Source: Thalassoglobus polymorphus
GTDB lineage: Bacteria; Planctomycetota; Planctomycetia; Planctomycetales; Planctomycetaceae
Direction of reading: 5' to 3'
Assembly (NCBI RefSeq): GCF_007744255.1
Contig: NZ_CP036267.1
Coordinates: 2,917,500 to 2,981,499 of the forward strand
Length of the DNA: 64,000 nucleotides
Positions 17,896-27,393 of this stretch are shown one piece after another; position 1 is the first letter of the stretch, and every line of letters starts with the position of its first letter. The notes below the pieces were generated by a model that saw nothing but the letters and a program-made list of their open reading frames with translations, was not told the DNA's origin and made no database searches. The translations under genes and the position numbers were made by a program.

Positions 17896-20373
17896 TCAGT
17901 TGCGTGTGATGAATTCATCGAGGTTCATCACGATTCTTGCAATGCCAGTCATCGCATTGTGACGAACAGATTCTTCCGAATCATTGGATGGAGAATCAAT
18001 GAGCATCAAGTCGTGATACGCAGCGAGAAGATATTTGAATTCCGCATCACGCGGAGGTCTTCCGAGGCATCGCAGAAAAATCTCGCGAATCGCCAAATCT
18101 GGAGAGTCCTGATTTTCCTCAGCCATCTCCTCTCCCAGAACCTCAGCACACTCGTAGAAGACCGGGTCGTTTAAGAGGGTGAGAGCCTGGAGCGGCGTGT
18201 TCGATCGTTCTCGACGACTGCATGAAGTCGCCGAATCGGATGCATCGAATGTCATCAACATCGGATAAGGAACTGTCCGTTTGAAAAAGATATACATCCC
18301 ACGACGATAGCGTTCGGTTCCCTGACTGACGGGCCATTTGACGCTACGCCCGACTTCTGTCACGAAGTCCGGAAGCGGCGGACGAATTCCTTTGCGACCA
18401 ATTGTGCGGTCCAGCAATCCACTCGCAGTGAGGTGCAGATCACGCACCGTTTCTGCAGTGACTCGAAAACTGTTTTGTCGCCAAAGAAGTTGGTTACTGA
18501 GTTCGCTTTGCTCGGGGACCGAATTGAATCCTGAGGACATTCGGTAGGTTGAAGAGTTGACGATGAGCCGAATCATCTCTTTGCGACTCCAGCCACGAGT
18601 TCGATACTCACTCGCCAGCCAATCGAGCAATAGTGGATGAGTCGGAGGAGCCCCTTTGTTTCCGAAGTCTCCCGGAGTCGAAACGATTCCAACACCGAAT
18701 AATTGCTGCCAGATCCTGTTCACCGCGACCCTAGCAGTCAGCGGATTCTCTTCGTGAAAAAGCCAACGTGCTAAATCCAGTCGATCAGGAGTCTCTGCTC
18801 GTGCTCTTAATCGAGGAAGGGCTTCAGGGGTATCCAGATCAACTTTCTCTCCGGGGCGATTATAAACACCGCGAATATGCACGAAGGTTTCCCGTCGATC
18901 TTTTTTCCGTTCCGTAAATGCTCGAGCTTTGGTCGATGGCTTTGAAGGCCGCTTGCCAAGTTGCCTCGCCAGTCGCTTTTCGAAAGCCTTCCAGGCTGTC
19001 TCATCGGTTCGGTAAAAACTCTCCAACTTTTTCAAGTCCGTTGACTTCTTATATTTTTTGAAAATCTGCTTGACCTCGTCGCGTTGCTCTTCGGTGAGCC
19101 CCTCTTTTTCGAATGAGACCAATTCAGTTGTCAGTTCGTCCCAACCGGGTTGCCAACTTTTCAGATTCTCTTCGTATTCCGCAATTTCCCAAGGCTGTGT
19201 TGCTGTGACACCTATTTCATCGGCGTTATTGAAGAATGCGTACAGCTGATAGAATTCTTTCTGACTGACAGGGTCATGTTTATGATCGTGACATTCCGCG
19301 CAGCCGAACGTCAGTCCGAGCCAGACCATCCCGGTGGTGTTGACTCGATCGATAATTTCTTTTGTGCGGTACAACTCCAGATCAACTCCCGCTTCAGTAT
19401 TGCGGAGTGTGTTCCGGTGAAAACCAGTCGCAATTTTTTGTTCGAGAGTTGGATTCTCCAGTAAATCGCCAGCCAGTTGCTCTATGGAGAACTGGTCAAA
19501 CGGAAGATCGTCGTTGATGGCGTTAATCACCCATTCACGATAGACCCAGGCATGCGGCCGCTCACTGTCTCCAAGGTATCCTTCACTGTCTGCGTAACGA
19601 GCGAGGTCAAGCCAGTGACGCCCCCAGTGTTCACCAAAGTGCGGCGACTCTAAAAATTCATCCACCAACTTCTCGTAGGCATCCGGCGAGGCATCATTCA
19701 CAAAGCTCTCAACCTGCTCGTGAGAGGGTGGCAATCCGATTAAATCCAATGACAAGCGTCGAACGAGAGTGTGTCGATCTGCAGTCGGAGCCGGTTTCAA
19801 ATTGGCATCCTGATGCCGAGCGGCGATGAACGCATCGATCGGATTTCGAACTGGAAAGTCTTCAGGAGCTCTTGCAATTTCTGGCGGCGATGGATGTTCA
19901 AGTGGTTCTAGTGACCAGAGCGATGGAAGTTCGAGTTCGACGTTCTCCGGCCATTTCGCTCCTTCATCGATCCACCGTCGAAGGATTGAAATTTCCTTTT
20001 CGCTTAACGGTGCCGACTCTTGAGGCATCTCCGCAACGCCGTCGTACGGCGTGATCAAATCGATTAAATAGCTGGAGCTGATGTCTCCCGGTTCAATTGT
20101 TGCGCCACTCTCTCCCCCCTGGAAAGCTGCTTCGCGGGACTGGAGCGAGAGTCCTCCACGGTGGTCTCTTTTGTTGTGACAACGGAGGCAATGATTCTCC
20201 AGAATCGGAGCAACATCACGCTCAAAAATCACAGGGGCTGCTGACAACTCGGCGGCACATAAAATTGGCCCCACCAGCATGACTGTCAGTATCATTGTCA
20301 GAAGAATTAGCAGCCTGGATGCCTGTGCGAACATGCTGAGCGTGAACCGATTGAACCTGTAAAACATCAGCAT
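17896..20373 (-). CDS. PSD1 / DUF1549-DUF1553 protein with cytochrome c-like domain
   Basis: 825 residues. A signal/anchor (about residues 18-40) precedes a planctomycete cytochrome-type domain with heme motif CLRCH (62-66). DUF1549 follows (FGEHWGRHWLDLARYADSEGY; GLTFGCAECHDHKHDPV carries a second CxxCH), and DUF1553 forms the C-terminal half (RLDLARWLFHEENPLTARVAVNRIWQQLFG; TPLQALTLLNDPVF). The biochemical role is not established; it is thought to be a periplasmic heme protein partnered with DUF1501. The start ATG at 20373 has a GAGG ribosome site 7 bp ahead. Confidence 0.93.
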   Translation of the reverse strand: MLMFYRFNRFTLSMFAQASRLLILLTMILTVMLVGPILCAAELSAAPVIFERDVAPILENHCLRCHNKRDHRGGLSLQSREAAFQGGESGATIEPGDISSSYLIDLITPYDGVAEMPQESAPLSEKEISILRRWIDEGAKWPENVELELPSLWSLEPLEHPSPPEIARAPEDFPVRNPIDAFIAARHQDANLKPAPTADRHTLVRRLSLDLIGLPPSHEQVESFVNDASPDAYEKLVDEFLESPHFGEHWGRHWLDLARYADSEGYLGDSERPHAWVYREWVINAINDDLPFDQFSIEQLAGDLLENPTLEQKIATGFHRNTLRNTEAGVDLELYRTKEIIDRVNTTGMVWLGLTFGCAECHDHKHDPVSQKEFYQLYAFFNNADEIGVTATQPWEIAEYEENLKSWQPGWDELTTELVSFEKEGLTEEQRDEVKQIFKKYKKSTDLKKLESFYRTDETAWKAFEKRLARQLGKRPSKPSTKARAFTERKKDRRETFVHIRGVYNRPGEKVDLDTPEALPRLRARAETPDRLDLARWLFHEENPLTARVAVNRIWQQLFGVGIVSTPGDFGNKGAPPTHPLLLDWLASEYRTRGWSRKEMIRLIVNSSTYRMSSGFNSVPEQSELSNQLLWRQNSFRVTAETVRDLHLTASGLLDRTIGRKGIRPPLPDFVTEVGRSVKWPVSQGTERYRRGMYIFFKRTVPYPMLMTFDASDSATSCSRRERSNTPLQALTLLNDPVFYECAEVLGEEMAEENQDSPDLAIREIFLRCLGRPPRDAEFKYLLAAYHDLMLIDSPSNDSEESVRHNAMTGIARIVMNLDEFITRN

Positions 20374-20479
20374 TCCGTACCTCGTTTTCCTCTCTCTGTT
20401 TTTGACATGATACGTCAGAAAATAGATCTCTCAAGAGACCATCACCTGCGTTGCGATTCATGTCCAGAACTTAAGTTGC

Positions 20480-20562
20480 TAAGAGAAGCAACCCGAAACT
20501 TGTGAAGTCTACTCTTTCCTCAATGTTTGAGGGGGCGAATTCAGCTATCGGGATCAGTTCTA
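20480..20562 (+). repeat. 83-bp TIR element, copy C (diverged)
   Basis: The core CTTTCCTCAATGTTTGAGG and right end GGATCAGTTCTA match the family; the left end is degraded. The right-end CTA is the complement of the TAG stop (20560-20562) of the minus-strand PPC protein gene. Confidence 0.65.
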
Positions 20563-22926
20563 CTTACCTCTATCATCGGTCAGTGCAACGTTTGTGGAAG
20601 TGATGATCACTGTTGTTTCCGAAATGACCGGATATTTTCCTGATTGCATCACTGTTGTCCGGATCGTGAGATCACTTTCATGATAAGCAGCGTTGTGAGA
20701 CTTGATCAAAACTGGTAGCTGAACATGTTGTTCTTTGGATGAAACGGTCAATGGTTGAGCAGAAAAGTTGTTGTCTTTCGAAACAATCTCTACAAGGATC
20801 GGTTCCTGTAATTGTTGAGACCGTCGAATTGTAATTGGGACACTGAACGTTTCACCGGAAGCAACTTCGAATTCCTCCTGGTCTGCTGAGACTTTGAGCA
20901 GAGCGCCTGTTGGCAAAAATCCCATGCGAGTTTTCTGCCGGGTGAGCGAGTACCGAATGTTTCCTTGAGGGTCACGAACCTTTGCCACTCCGTTGACGAC
21001 CATTCGTGAGGTCCGCGTTGTCTCCAACCATTCAGGCAAATAGACCGGATAGAGAATGCGTTCGATTCCTGCAGGGACGTCCAGTTCCGGACCGCGAATA
21101 CCTTGTCGATGTCGACCTTGCTTCGCTGCCATTTCCAATCGTATCACCTCATCGAATCCGGGCTCGCGCTCAATCAAAACTGGAGCTGGAAACGTTGTTC
21201 CGCGCGGCCATTTGGTGACATCATCCTTCCCTTCTGCATCGATTGAGTAGGGAGGCTTAATTGTTGTTGCGATCAGGATTGGGCTCGAAGCTTGCTGAAC
21301 GGTCTCCTTGTCATTGAGCATCGCGAGACCGTTGATCGTCACCAAACGACCTGTTACCGCGGCATCGGCAGCAATATCGATTTCAACGGAGAGAGCAGAT
21401 TTCCCAGCTGGAATCTCCAGGTCTTTGGGAACGGTGACACCATCCGCAAGGTTCGAAAAGGAAACGGAAATCGGCTGTTTGAAACCGGGATTCCGAATCA
21501 CTTTGAGTGCGAGTTTTGTTTTCTCTCCCAGCGATGCATTGATCCGCTCCGGGACGATGAAAGAAAAACCTGGCTGAGTTGGCTGAACGAGCAACCGATA
21601 AACCGCGTCACGACGGCCACTTTGTCCAGAGAAATCGGCGACGCGAATCTGGTAGTCGCCGTCAGCTGGAACGGTAAAGTGCAAAAGAGCATCGGTCGTA
21701 TTCAAGGCGTCATCGTTGCGAGCAAGCTCCTTCCCATCTTTATCTGCAACTGAGAGCGCAACGTCTAGAGGAGAACCGATTTCTTGAGCGATCGCCCGAA
21801 TGGTCCAGGTATCTCCCTTCCCCCCCGAGATTTGATATTCGTCTTCTTCAAATTTCTTGTCGAGCACTCCAGTCGCGGAACCGGGAGAGGAAATTTTTTG
21901 AACCGCCTCTGCAGTCTCTATTGATTCAGGGAATTCGCTGAGGAACAGCGTAAAATCAGAGGCAGTCCCGTAAGGTGTCTCAAGCTGATACGAAAATGAA
22001 CTTTGTGAATCAGTTGCGGGAAAGGAAACTTGACGCGTCACAGATTCCAGATTCGCTTCCCCGCTGGCAATTCCATATCCGATAAATTCAACTTCCTGAG
22101 TAGTCCCTCGTTGCCCCGCCGAAGGTATCGCAGCCACCACACGCGGTGTTTCAGAAAGATGCATGCGATACACAAACGACCGATTACCACGAAAATCGAT
22201 GTCGTAAATCTTGATCGTGAAGGATTGGTCTTTCTGAGCAAGAAATGTCACAGCCGTATCGTTCCCGGCAGTGTCAAACGTGCTGGAAATTTTAGTGCCA
22301 CTTGAGTCAAAGACTTCCATTGCGGCATTCAGAGGAGAGCCAAGACCTTGAGCAACCAGAGAGCAAGAGACAGGCCCAGACTTCGTCGCTATGAATTGAT
22401 AGCAGTCGACCTCTTCGACCTTTCGGATTTGACCAGAAACGGTGACCGGCAACTTCGCCAGAGTTTGCGCGGTCGAGCGATCTGCATCTTCGATTTCCTC
22501 GTCTCCACTTCCCACCATAAACTGTCCAGTTGCGGTTGCTCCATTTGCATTGGCAGCTTGCCACCGAACAACTCCTGGTGGAACATCAGCTGGAATTGTC
22601 AATCTTGCGCGGGCTTCACGTGGCAGTAAAAAAGGTGCTCGTCGTGACTTTTTCCCAAACCAGTAGGGCGGCTCAGGAACGATCACAGGCCCAGCTGGAG
22701 CAATGATCTCCAGCTTGATTCGATGGTCGTGGACAAAAACTTCCATGTCCGGCGTCCAGTCATAGCCTCCCAAAACAACCTCGGTCGTGGTCCCCGATGG
22801 CCCTCCTGGTGGATACATATAGCCGATAGCGGGCGGAGTCTGAGCGTGGACTCTCGCTGTCATCAAGAGAACCAGTAGTGATGCGGCGATCAGCTTTTGA
22901 ACACAAAATAGAACTTGCATTTTCAT
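20560..22926 (-). CDS. Exported PPC-domain (pre-peptidase C-terminal) protein
   Basis: 788 residues from ATG 22926; an in-frame GTG at 22935 lies in the tandem-repeat array and is less likely. After a signal peptide (KLIAASLLVLLMTARVHA), there is an IPT/TIG-like start (PAIGYMYPPGGPSGTTTEVVLGG) and at least two PPC modules. One contains CYQFIATKSGPVSCSLVAQ...LNAAMEVFDSSG; the other DEYQISGGKGDTWTIRA...LDVALSVADKDG and DGDYQIRVADFSG. More beta-rich domains follow. PPC domains are found in exported proteases and structural proteins; no catalytic domain is visible here. It lies between two PSD1/DUF1501 pairs on the same strand and is typical of such clusters. Confidence 0.88.
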   Translation of the reverse strand: MKMQVLFCVQKLIAASLLVLLMTARVHAQTPPAIGYMYPPGGPSGTTTEVVLGGYDWTPDMEVFVHDHRIKLEIIAPAGPVIVPEPPYWFGKKSRRAPFLLPREARARLTIPADVPPGVVRWQAANANGATATGQFMVGSGDEEIEDADRSTAQTLAKLPVTVSGQIRKVEEVDCYQFIATKSGPVSCSLVAQGLGSPLNAAMEVFDSSGTKISSTFDTAGNDTAVTFLAQKDQSFTIKIYDIDFRGNRSFVYRMHLSETPRVVAAIPSAGQRGTTQEVEFIGYGIASGEANLESVTRQVSFPATDSQSSFSYQLETPYGTASDFTLFLSEFPESIETAEAVQKISSPGSATGVLDKKFEEDEYQISGGKGDTWTIRAIAQEIGSPLDVALSVADKDGKELARNDDALNTTDALLHFTVPADGDYQIRVADFSGQSGRRDAVYRLLVQPTQPGFSFIVPERINASLGEKTKLALKVIRNPGFKQPISVSFSNLADGVTVPKDLEIPAGKSALSVEIDIAADAAVTGRLVTINGLAMLNDKETVQQASSPILIATTIKPPYSIDAEGKDDVTKWPRGTTFPAPVLIEREPGFDEVIRLEMAAKQGRHRQGIRGPELDVPAGIERILYPVYLPEWLETTRTSRMVVNGVAKVRDPQGNIRYSLTRQKTRMGFLPTGALLKVSADQEEFEVASGETFSVPITIRRSQQLQEPILVEIVSKDNNFSAQPLTVSSKEQHVQLPVLIKSHNAAYHESDLTIRTTVMQSGKYPVISETTVIITSTNVALTDDRGK

Positions 22927-22930
22927 CCAG

Positions 22931-23236
22931 AACACTTTCGTGTTTTTTTGTGTCCGTGAAGTATGCTTTTCATGTCATGAATCGCTTATCTCCACGAGAC
23001 TGTTCGCGGACTTCTTTATCAAAACTACGTTAGAACACTTTCGTGTTTCTTGTGTCCGTGAAGTATGCTTTTCATGCCATGAATCGCTTATTTCCACGAG
23101 ACCGTTCGCGTACTTCTTTTCAAAACTGCGACTGTACACTTTCGTGTTTCTTGCGTCCGTGAAGAATGCTTTTCATGTCACGAATCGCTTATTTCCACGA
23201 GACTGTTCGCGGACTTCTTTATCAAAACTGCGTTAG
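22931..23236. repeat. Tandem array of three ~102-bp repeats
   Basis: Units start with AACACTTTCGTGTTT at 22931, 23034 and (as ACACTTTCG) 23136, each ending in ...AAAACTGCGTTAG or a close variant. The opening AACAC-TTTC-GTGTT is a hairpin. Units are about 102 bp and mostly identical. The left edge enters the possible GTG start of the PPC gene and the right edge includes the TAA stop (23233-23235) of the minus-strand DUF1501 gene. Two more units lie at 40168. No coding role is supported. Confidence 0.92.
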
Positions 23237-24576
23237 ACCAACCCCGGGATCATCTTCCCGCCATCAACGATTGGGACGGGACGCCCTAAGGGGCCGAGAT
23301 ACGTTTTTGTGGGATCGATCCCCATCAGTCTTGAAATCGTAAACAGTAAATCGTTGACACCAACTGGCTCGGTGGTCGGTTCAGCTGCGTGCTTATCAGT
23401 TGCCCCTATGACCTGTCCCGGTTTGATTCCGCCGCCGGCGAGAATAATCGTTTGTGCCATCGACCAGTGATCTCGCCCTGCCCTCGCATTGACTCGGGGC
23501 GTTCGTCCCATCTCGCCCATCATCACGACGAGAGTTTCGTCGAGCAACCCTCGCTCTTCCAGGTCAGCCACAAGTGTGCTGAACGCTCTATCGGCATAAG
23601 GAATGAGATCTGTTTGCAGGCTGGGAAAACAATTGAAGTGAACGTCCCAACCGGGTGCGTCAACACCTACAAACCGACAACCACCCTCGACGAGCCGTCT
23701 CGCCAAGAGTGTGCATTGACCAAGCTGAGTGCGACCGTAAGCATCGCGGACCGAGTCTGGTTCTGCGTGAATGTCAAAGGCTTTTTTTGCTTCGGGTGAC
23801 GCAATTAAATCGTAAGCCTTGTTGTAATAGGTGGACATCACTTTGGCTTGCCCGCGAGTCCGTTCTCGTTCGATGCTGTCGATTCCAGCCAGAAGTTTTT
23901 TCCGTACGTCAAGACGCTGTTGCGTCAGGCCATCCGGCGGGCGGAGGTCTTTGACTTCAAAATCAGGCTGTGTGGGATCAGCTTCAATGACAAATGGAGC
24001 ATGTTCAGCTCCATAAAACCCTGGACCTCCGGCAGCCATGGGGTGTGGCAAATTCATATAGGCGGGAAGCGCACCACGTGGACCACATTCACGAGAGACG
24101 ACAGAGCCGAGAGATGGGAAGAAATCGTTATTCGGGATTGGATTGTCACCATCAGCGAAGGTTGGCTTTCGACCCGTCATGACATAATGATAACCGGTCG
24201 TGTGCCCATTCACACGATGACTGTGGCTGCGAATAATCGTGTATTTGTCAGCAACTTTCGCACACAATGGCAACTGATCCGTGACGAATGTTCCCGTAAC
24301 ATTTGTTGGGATCGGGCTAAAAGGACCACGAATTTCGACCGGTGCATGAGGTTTGGGATCCCACATATCCTGATGCGGTGGCCCCCCTTCAAGAAACAGA
24401 AAAATACACGACTTGGCTTTTGCTGATTTCGGCGAAGCTGCTTTGGCTTGCAACTCGAGCAAGCGAGGAAGAGTCAGCCCACCAATTAAACCAGATGTCC
24501 CAAGACGCAAAAGATGACGTCGTGAAATTCCGTTGCACATTGAATTGCTTCGGCTGCCGAGCGAAATTCTAAACAT
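23233..24576 (-). CDS. DUF1501 domain-containing protein, Tat-exported (second copy)
   Basis: 447 residues from ATG 24576, preceded by AAGGA 8 bp upstream; an in-frame ATG at 24651 would add 25 residues but has no ribosome site. The Tat motif SRRHLLRLGTSGLIGGL is followed by DUF1501 landmarks: CIFLFLEGGPPHQDMWDPKP, YHYVMTGRKP, GWDVHFN and LVVMMGEMGRTP. It belongs to the subgroup ending in a 'VGVNDLLFTISRLMGIDP' segment. It is paired with the PSD1 protein directly upstream on the same strand. Function of the family is unknown; probably periplasmic. Its TAA stop lies at the edge of the tandem repeats. Confidence 0.93.
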   Translation of the reverse strand: MFRISLGSRSNSMCNGISRRHLLRLGTSGLIGGLTLPRLLELQAKAASPKSAKAKSCIFLFLEGGPPHQDMWDPKPHAPVEIRGPFSPIPTNVTGTFVTDQLPLCAKVADKYTIIRSHSHRVNGHTTGYHYVMTGRKPTFADGDNPIPNNDFFPSLGSVVSRECGPRGALPAYMNLPHPMAAGGPGFYGAEHAPFVIEADPTQPDFEVKDLRPPDGLTQQRLDVRKKLLAGIDSIERERTRGQAKVMSTYYNKAYDLIASPEAKKAFDIHAEPDSVRDAYGRTQLGQCTLLARRLVEGGCRFVGVDAPGWDVHFNCFPSLQTDLIPYADRAFSTLVADLEERGLLDETLVVMMGEMGRTPRVNARAGRDHWSMAQTIILAGGGIKPGQVIGATDKHAAEPTTEPVGVNDLLFTISRLMGIDPTKTYLGPLGRPVPIVDGGKMIPGLV

Positions 24577-24659
24577 TTTCGATCCTTGTGCTCGATCCTT
24601 GTGATAAATATTCACAAACTCAATCGCAGAATTGTGCTGACCGTCAATCATTCAACACG

Positions 24660-27092
24660 TTAATGATTGAACACAAATTCTTTCGAGTTGAGCAACGCCC
24701 AAAGAACGTCTTCAGTCGCTGCAAAATGGTCGTTATTTGATTCTTCAAATGCTTGTCGCATCAGATTTCTTTCCTCGTCTGTCGGAAAACGGGAAAGAGT
24801 CCTGAGGTACAATTCGTCGACAATTTCATTCGGTGAGAATTTCCCCGCCAGACGTCGTGCTGTTCCGTGACGATGGCGAATTTTCTCCGCGATTTCCGGC
24901 GAGTTGAGTAAGTGCATCGCCTGTGAAATACTCGGCTGATTACTCCGTTCGCATTCACAAACGGTCGCTCGTACTGGCCTCCCAAAGATACGGAAGAAAT
25001 AGGACGGCATCCGATTGTCCCAAATTTGAATCGCTCGATACCCGTCGGGCCAGCCGTTGTACTTCTCGTTGACACCGGTACTTTGGCAGATCGCGTCGAG
25101 CAACACCTCTGCCGGAAGCGTTTTGTATGTCGCGTGAGAGAAGTTCTGAAGATCGTTTTCGTTTGATGGTTTCGTCGCTGAACTTAACTGGTACAAACGA
25201 GAATTGAGCAACGTTCTCGTGAAGGCTTTTAGATCGTAGTCAGACTCACGCAAATGTTCAGCAAGTGCTTGCAAGAGCGGTTCGTTCGTCGCCGGATTGG
25301 TTTCTCGCATATCGTCAATTGGCTCGACCAAACCGCGAGCGAAATAATGGGACCACAACCGATTGGCAATTGCCTTGGCAAAGAAAGGGTTCTCATCAGC
25401 AGTCATCCACTCAGCCAGTTCATGGCGGCGATCATTGACGTTTGAAAAATCAGCAGGTTCGGCTCCCAATGCTCTGGCGGGAACTAATTCTCCGGTGCGA
25501 GGATGTGGGAGGTCTTTCCCTCCGAACGACACGAGAGATTGCTCGCCATTTGGAAGCTTTTTGAGTTTCAATCCCGTGAAAAAACCTGCCAGACCGACAT
25601 AGTCAGCCTGACTCCAACGTTCAGAAGGATGATGATGACATTGCGCACATTCGATGCGCACGCCGAGGAGCAATTGACTGATTGAGCGGGCTGCTTCTTC
25701 GGGGGTGTCGAGAATCTTGTAGAACGATCCAGGCCCTTCAGCGGACGTGTTCCCCTGCACGGTCAACAGATCAGTGGCGAGTTGATCAAATGGTCGATTC
25801 TCTGCGAAATGTCGCTGCAACCAACGTTGCATTGCTACAGTTCCTTGAGGAGAAATTTTCAACTGATCCGCGCGAAGGATGTCGAGCCATCGCATCGTAG
25901 AGTAGTCAGCGTATTCGTCTCGTTCCAAAAGTTCGTCAATTAGCTTTGCACGCTTATTTGAATCTGAACTGGAGAGAAATTGGCGTGCCTCATCAGCTGT
26001 TGGTAATGTTCCGATTGTGTCGAGGAACACGCGACGTAAGAACGTCGCATCATCAGAGAGATCACTCGGTTCGATGCCTAATTTTTCGAGCTTGTCCCAC
26101 GCCAGGTGGTCAATGAAGTTGTTTTCTGGTGGGCGCTCAAATTCGATCTCTGGTTGAGGCATCGTAATTCGGCAGATGGTCACATGTTCCAGATATCGGA
26201 CCAGAATCGCAGCTTCACCGGGAAGCCTGTTGGCTTGCACAAGCCCCGACAAACTGACTTCGGTGAGAGATTCAGCATTCGATTCGTATTCTGCTTCGCT
26301 CGTCACGCAGCGGCGTCGCCCCGAAGCATCAATTGCTGTCACCCGAATTTGCTGAGATTCTCCAGCAAGCAAAGTTTGTTGAGTCGGTTCAATTTCGATT
26401 CCAACAATTTGACCGTCGTTGTCAGCTTCGGTTTCAAACTTCGCTCCTTCAGAAATCCATCGTAATAAACGTCGGTCTCGATCACTCTCCGGATCAATTT
26501 TTTGCCCACCACCATGTGGAGTCCTTGCCGACCCTTTCAGAAACAATAGGCTCTGCTCAGGGCGAGTCAGTGAAATTCTGCGACCTCGACTCGCCAACGC
26601 AATCGCCTGGTAATCCGCATTGGCATCGAATCCGAAAATGCTCAACTGAAAACCATTTTGCCCCTCAGCTTTTCCATGACATCCGCCGGAATTGCAACTT
26701 GCTTTCGTCAGGATCGGGATGATTTCGTTCTGAAAGGAAACAGGCCGTGGGGAGGCCAAGCTCTTGATCTCAAGCGGGACTGAATATTTTTGATGCTGAT
26801 CACTTACCACAAGTTTGCCGCGACCATTCATCACAGGGCGAACCAGCCCGCTTTCACTCACAGTCGCGAGACCTGCCGGGACAATTTCATAACTGACGTT
26901 GCGAGTTAAATCATGCGACTTCACTTTTGAGACGACATTGGTCACTAGAACCTGTTGAGAAGCCTCTGGAGTTTCCAACACGATCTGTTCAGGGTGAATC
27001 TGCACCTCCGCCGATGCATCTCGTTGCTCAATACTATTGAGCAAGACGACCATGAAGCACAAGAACGATCTCTGGAAAATTGGAGGGATCAT
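24660..27092 (-). CDS. DUF1549/DUF1553 protein with Ig-like domain and CX4CH heme motif
   Basis: 810 residues from ATG 27092 (GTG 27119 is an alternative). A signal peptide is followed by a bacterial Ig-like region (about 30-110), a cytochrome-like domain with CNSGGCH (Cys133-His139), a CX4CH rather than CXXCH motif, and a short Ig-like linker (ESQQIRVTAIDASGRRR). DUF1549 follows with a CAQCHHHPSERW heme-type motif, then DUF1553 (RHELAEWMTADENPFFAKAIANRLW; SQAMHLLNSPEI). It is probably a periplasmic heme protein. It starts the five-gene minus-strand cluster and is paired with the DUF1501 gene downstream. Confidence 0.92.
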   Translation of the reverse strand: MIPPIFQRSFLCFMVVLLNSIEQRDASAEVQIHPEQIVLETPEASQQVLVTNVVSKVKSHDLTRNVSYEIVPAGLATVSESGLVRPVMNGRGKLVVSDQHQKYSVPLEIKSLASPRPVSFQNEIIPILTKASCNSGGCHGKAEGQNGFQLSIFGFDANADYQAIALASRGRRISLTRPEQSLLFLKGSARTPHGGGQKIDPESDRDRRLLRWISEGAKFETEADNDGQIVGIEIEPTQQTLLAGESQQIRVTAIDASGRRRCVTSEAEYESNAESLTEVSLSGLVQANRLPGEAAILVRYLEHVTICRITMPQPEIEFERPPENNFIDHLAWDKLEKLGIEPSDLSDDATFLRRVFLDTIGTLPTADEARQFLSSSDSNKRAKLIDELLERDEYADYSTMRWLDILRADQLKISPQGTVAMQRWLQRHFAENRPFDQLATDLLTVQGNTSAEGPGSFYKILDTPEEAARSISQLLLGVRIECAQCHHHPSERWSQADYVGLAGFFTGLKLKKLPNGEQSLVSFGGKDLPHPRTGELVPARALGAEPADFSNVNDRRHELAEWMTADENPFFAKAIANRLWSHYFARGLVEPIDDMRETNPATNEPLLQALAEHLRESDYDLKAFTRTLLNSRLYQLSSATKPSNENDLQNFSHATYKTLPAEVLLDAICQSTGVNEKYNGWPDGYRAIQIWDNRMPSYFFRIFGRPVRATVCECERSNQPSISQAMHLLNSPEIAEKIRHRHGTARRLAGKFSPNEIVDELYLRTLSRFPTDEERNLMRQAFEESNNDHFAATEDVLWALLNSKEFVFNH

Positions 27093-27393
27093 TTGCAGGT
27101 GAGGCAGGAGGAAGGACACAACATTTCACATTCAACTCATCAGCGAATTCTAATGGATTCATCGGAATAGAATCTACTCATCTTTCAGAAAACAGTAATT
27201 TAATGAGCCTTTGTGCTGCTTGACGAATTCAAACGGCAAGTCAAAACACCATCCCGGGATGAAGAAGATCTATTTCATCACTGAAAAAAGTACGCATTCT
27301 TATCTGAATTCTGGCACGTCGAGCGTCAGAGGCTCCCAACGAAGTGGAAGTCCTCCCGCCACTTCCCGCCTGCTTCAAACAGACCTATAAATT
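27093..27393. other. Intergenic region left of the insertion sequence
   Basis: About 300 bp of host DNA upstream of the PSD1 cluster, ending at the IS target duplication. No gene is seen. It should hold the promoter for the minus-strand cluster, but no clear box pair was recognised. Confidence 0.5.
27387..27393. repeat. Target site duplication, left
   Basis: ATAAATT directly before the left inverted repeat; the same 7 bp follow the right inverted repeat at 29211-29217. Confidence 0.85.

Noticed and set aside
22940-23236. Open frame of 98 codons in the tandem repeats with repeated CVREVCFSCHESL peptides
   Set aside because: It is only the translation of a noncoding ~102-bp repeat; the frame shifts between units and has no ribosome site.
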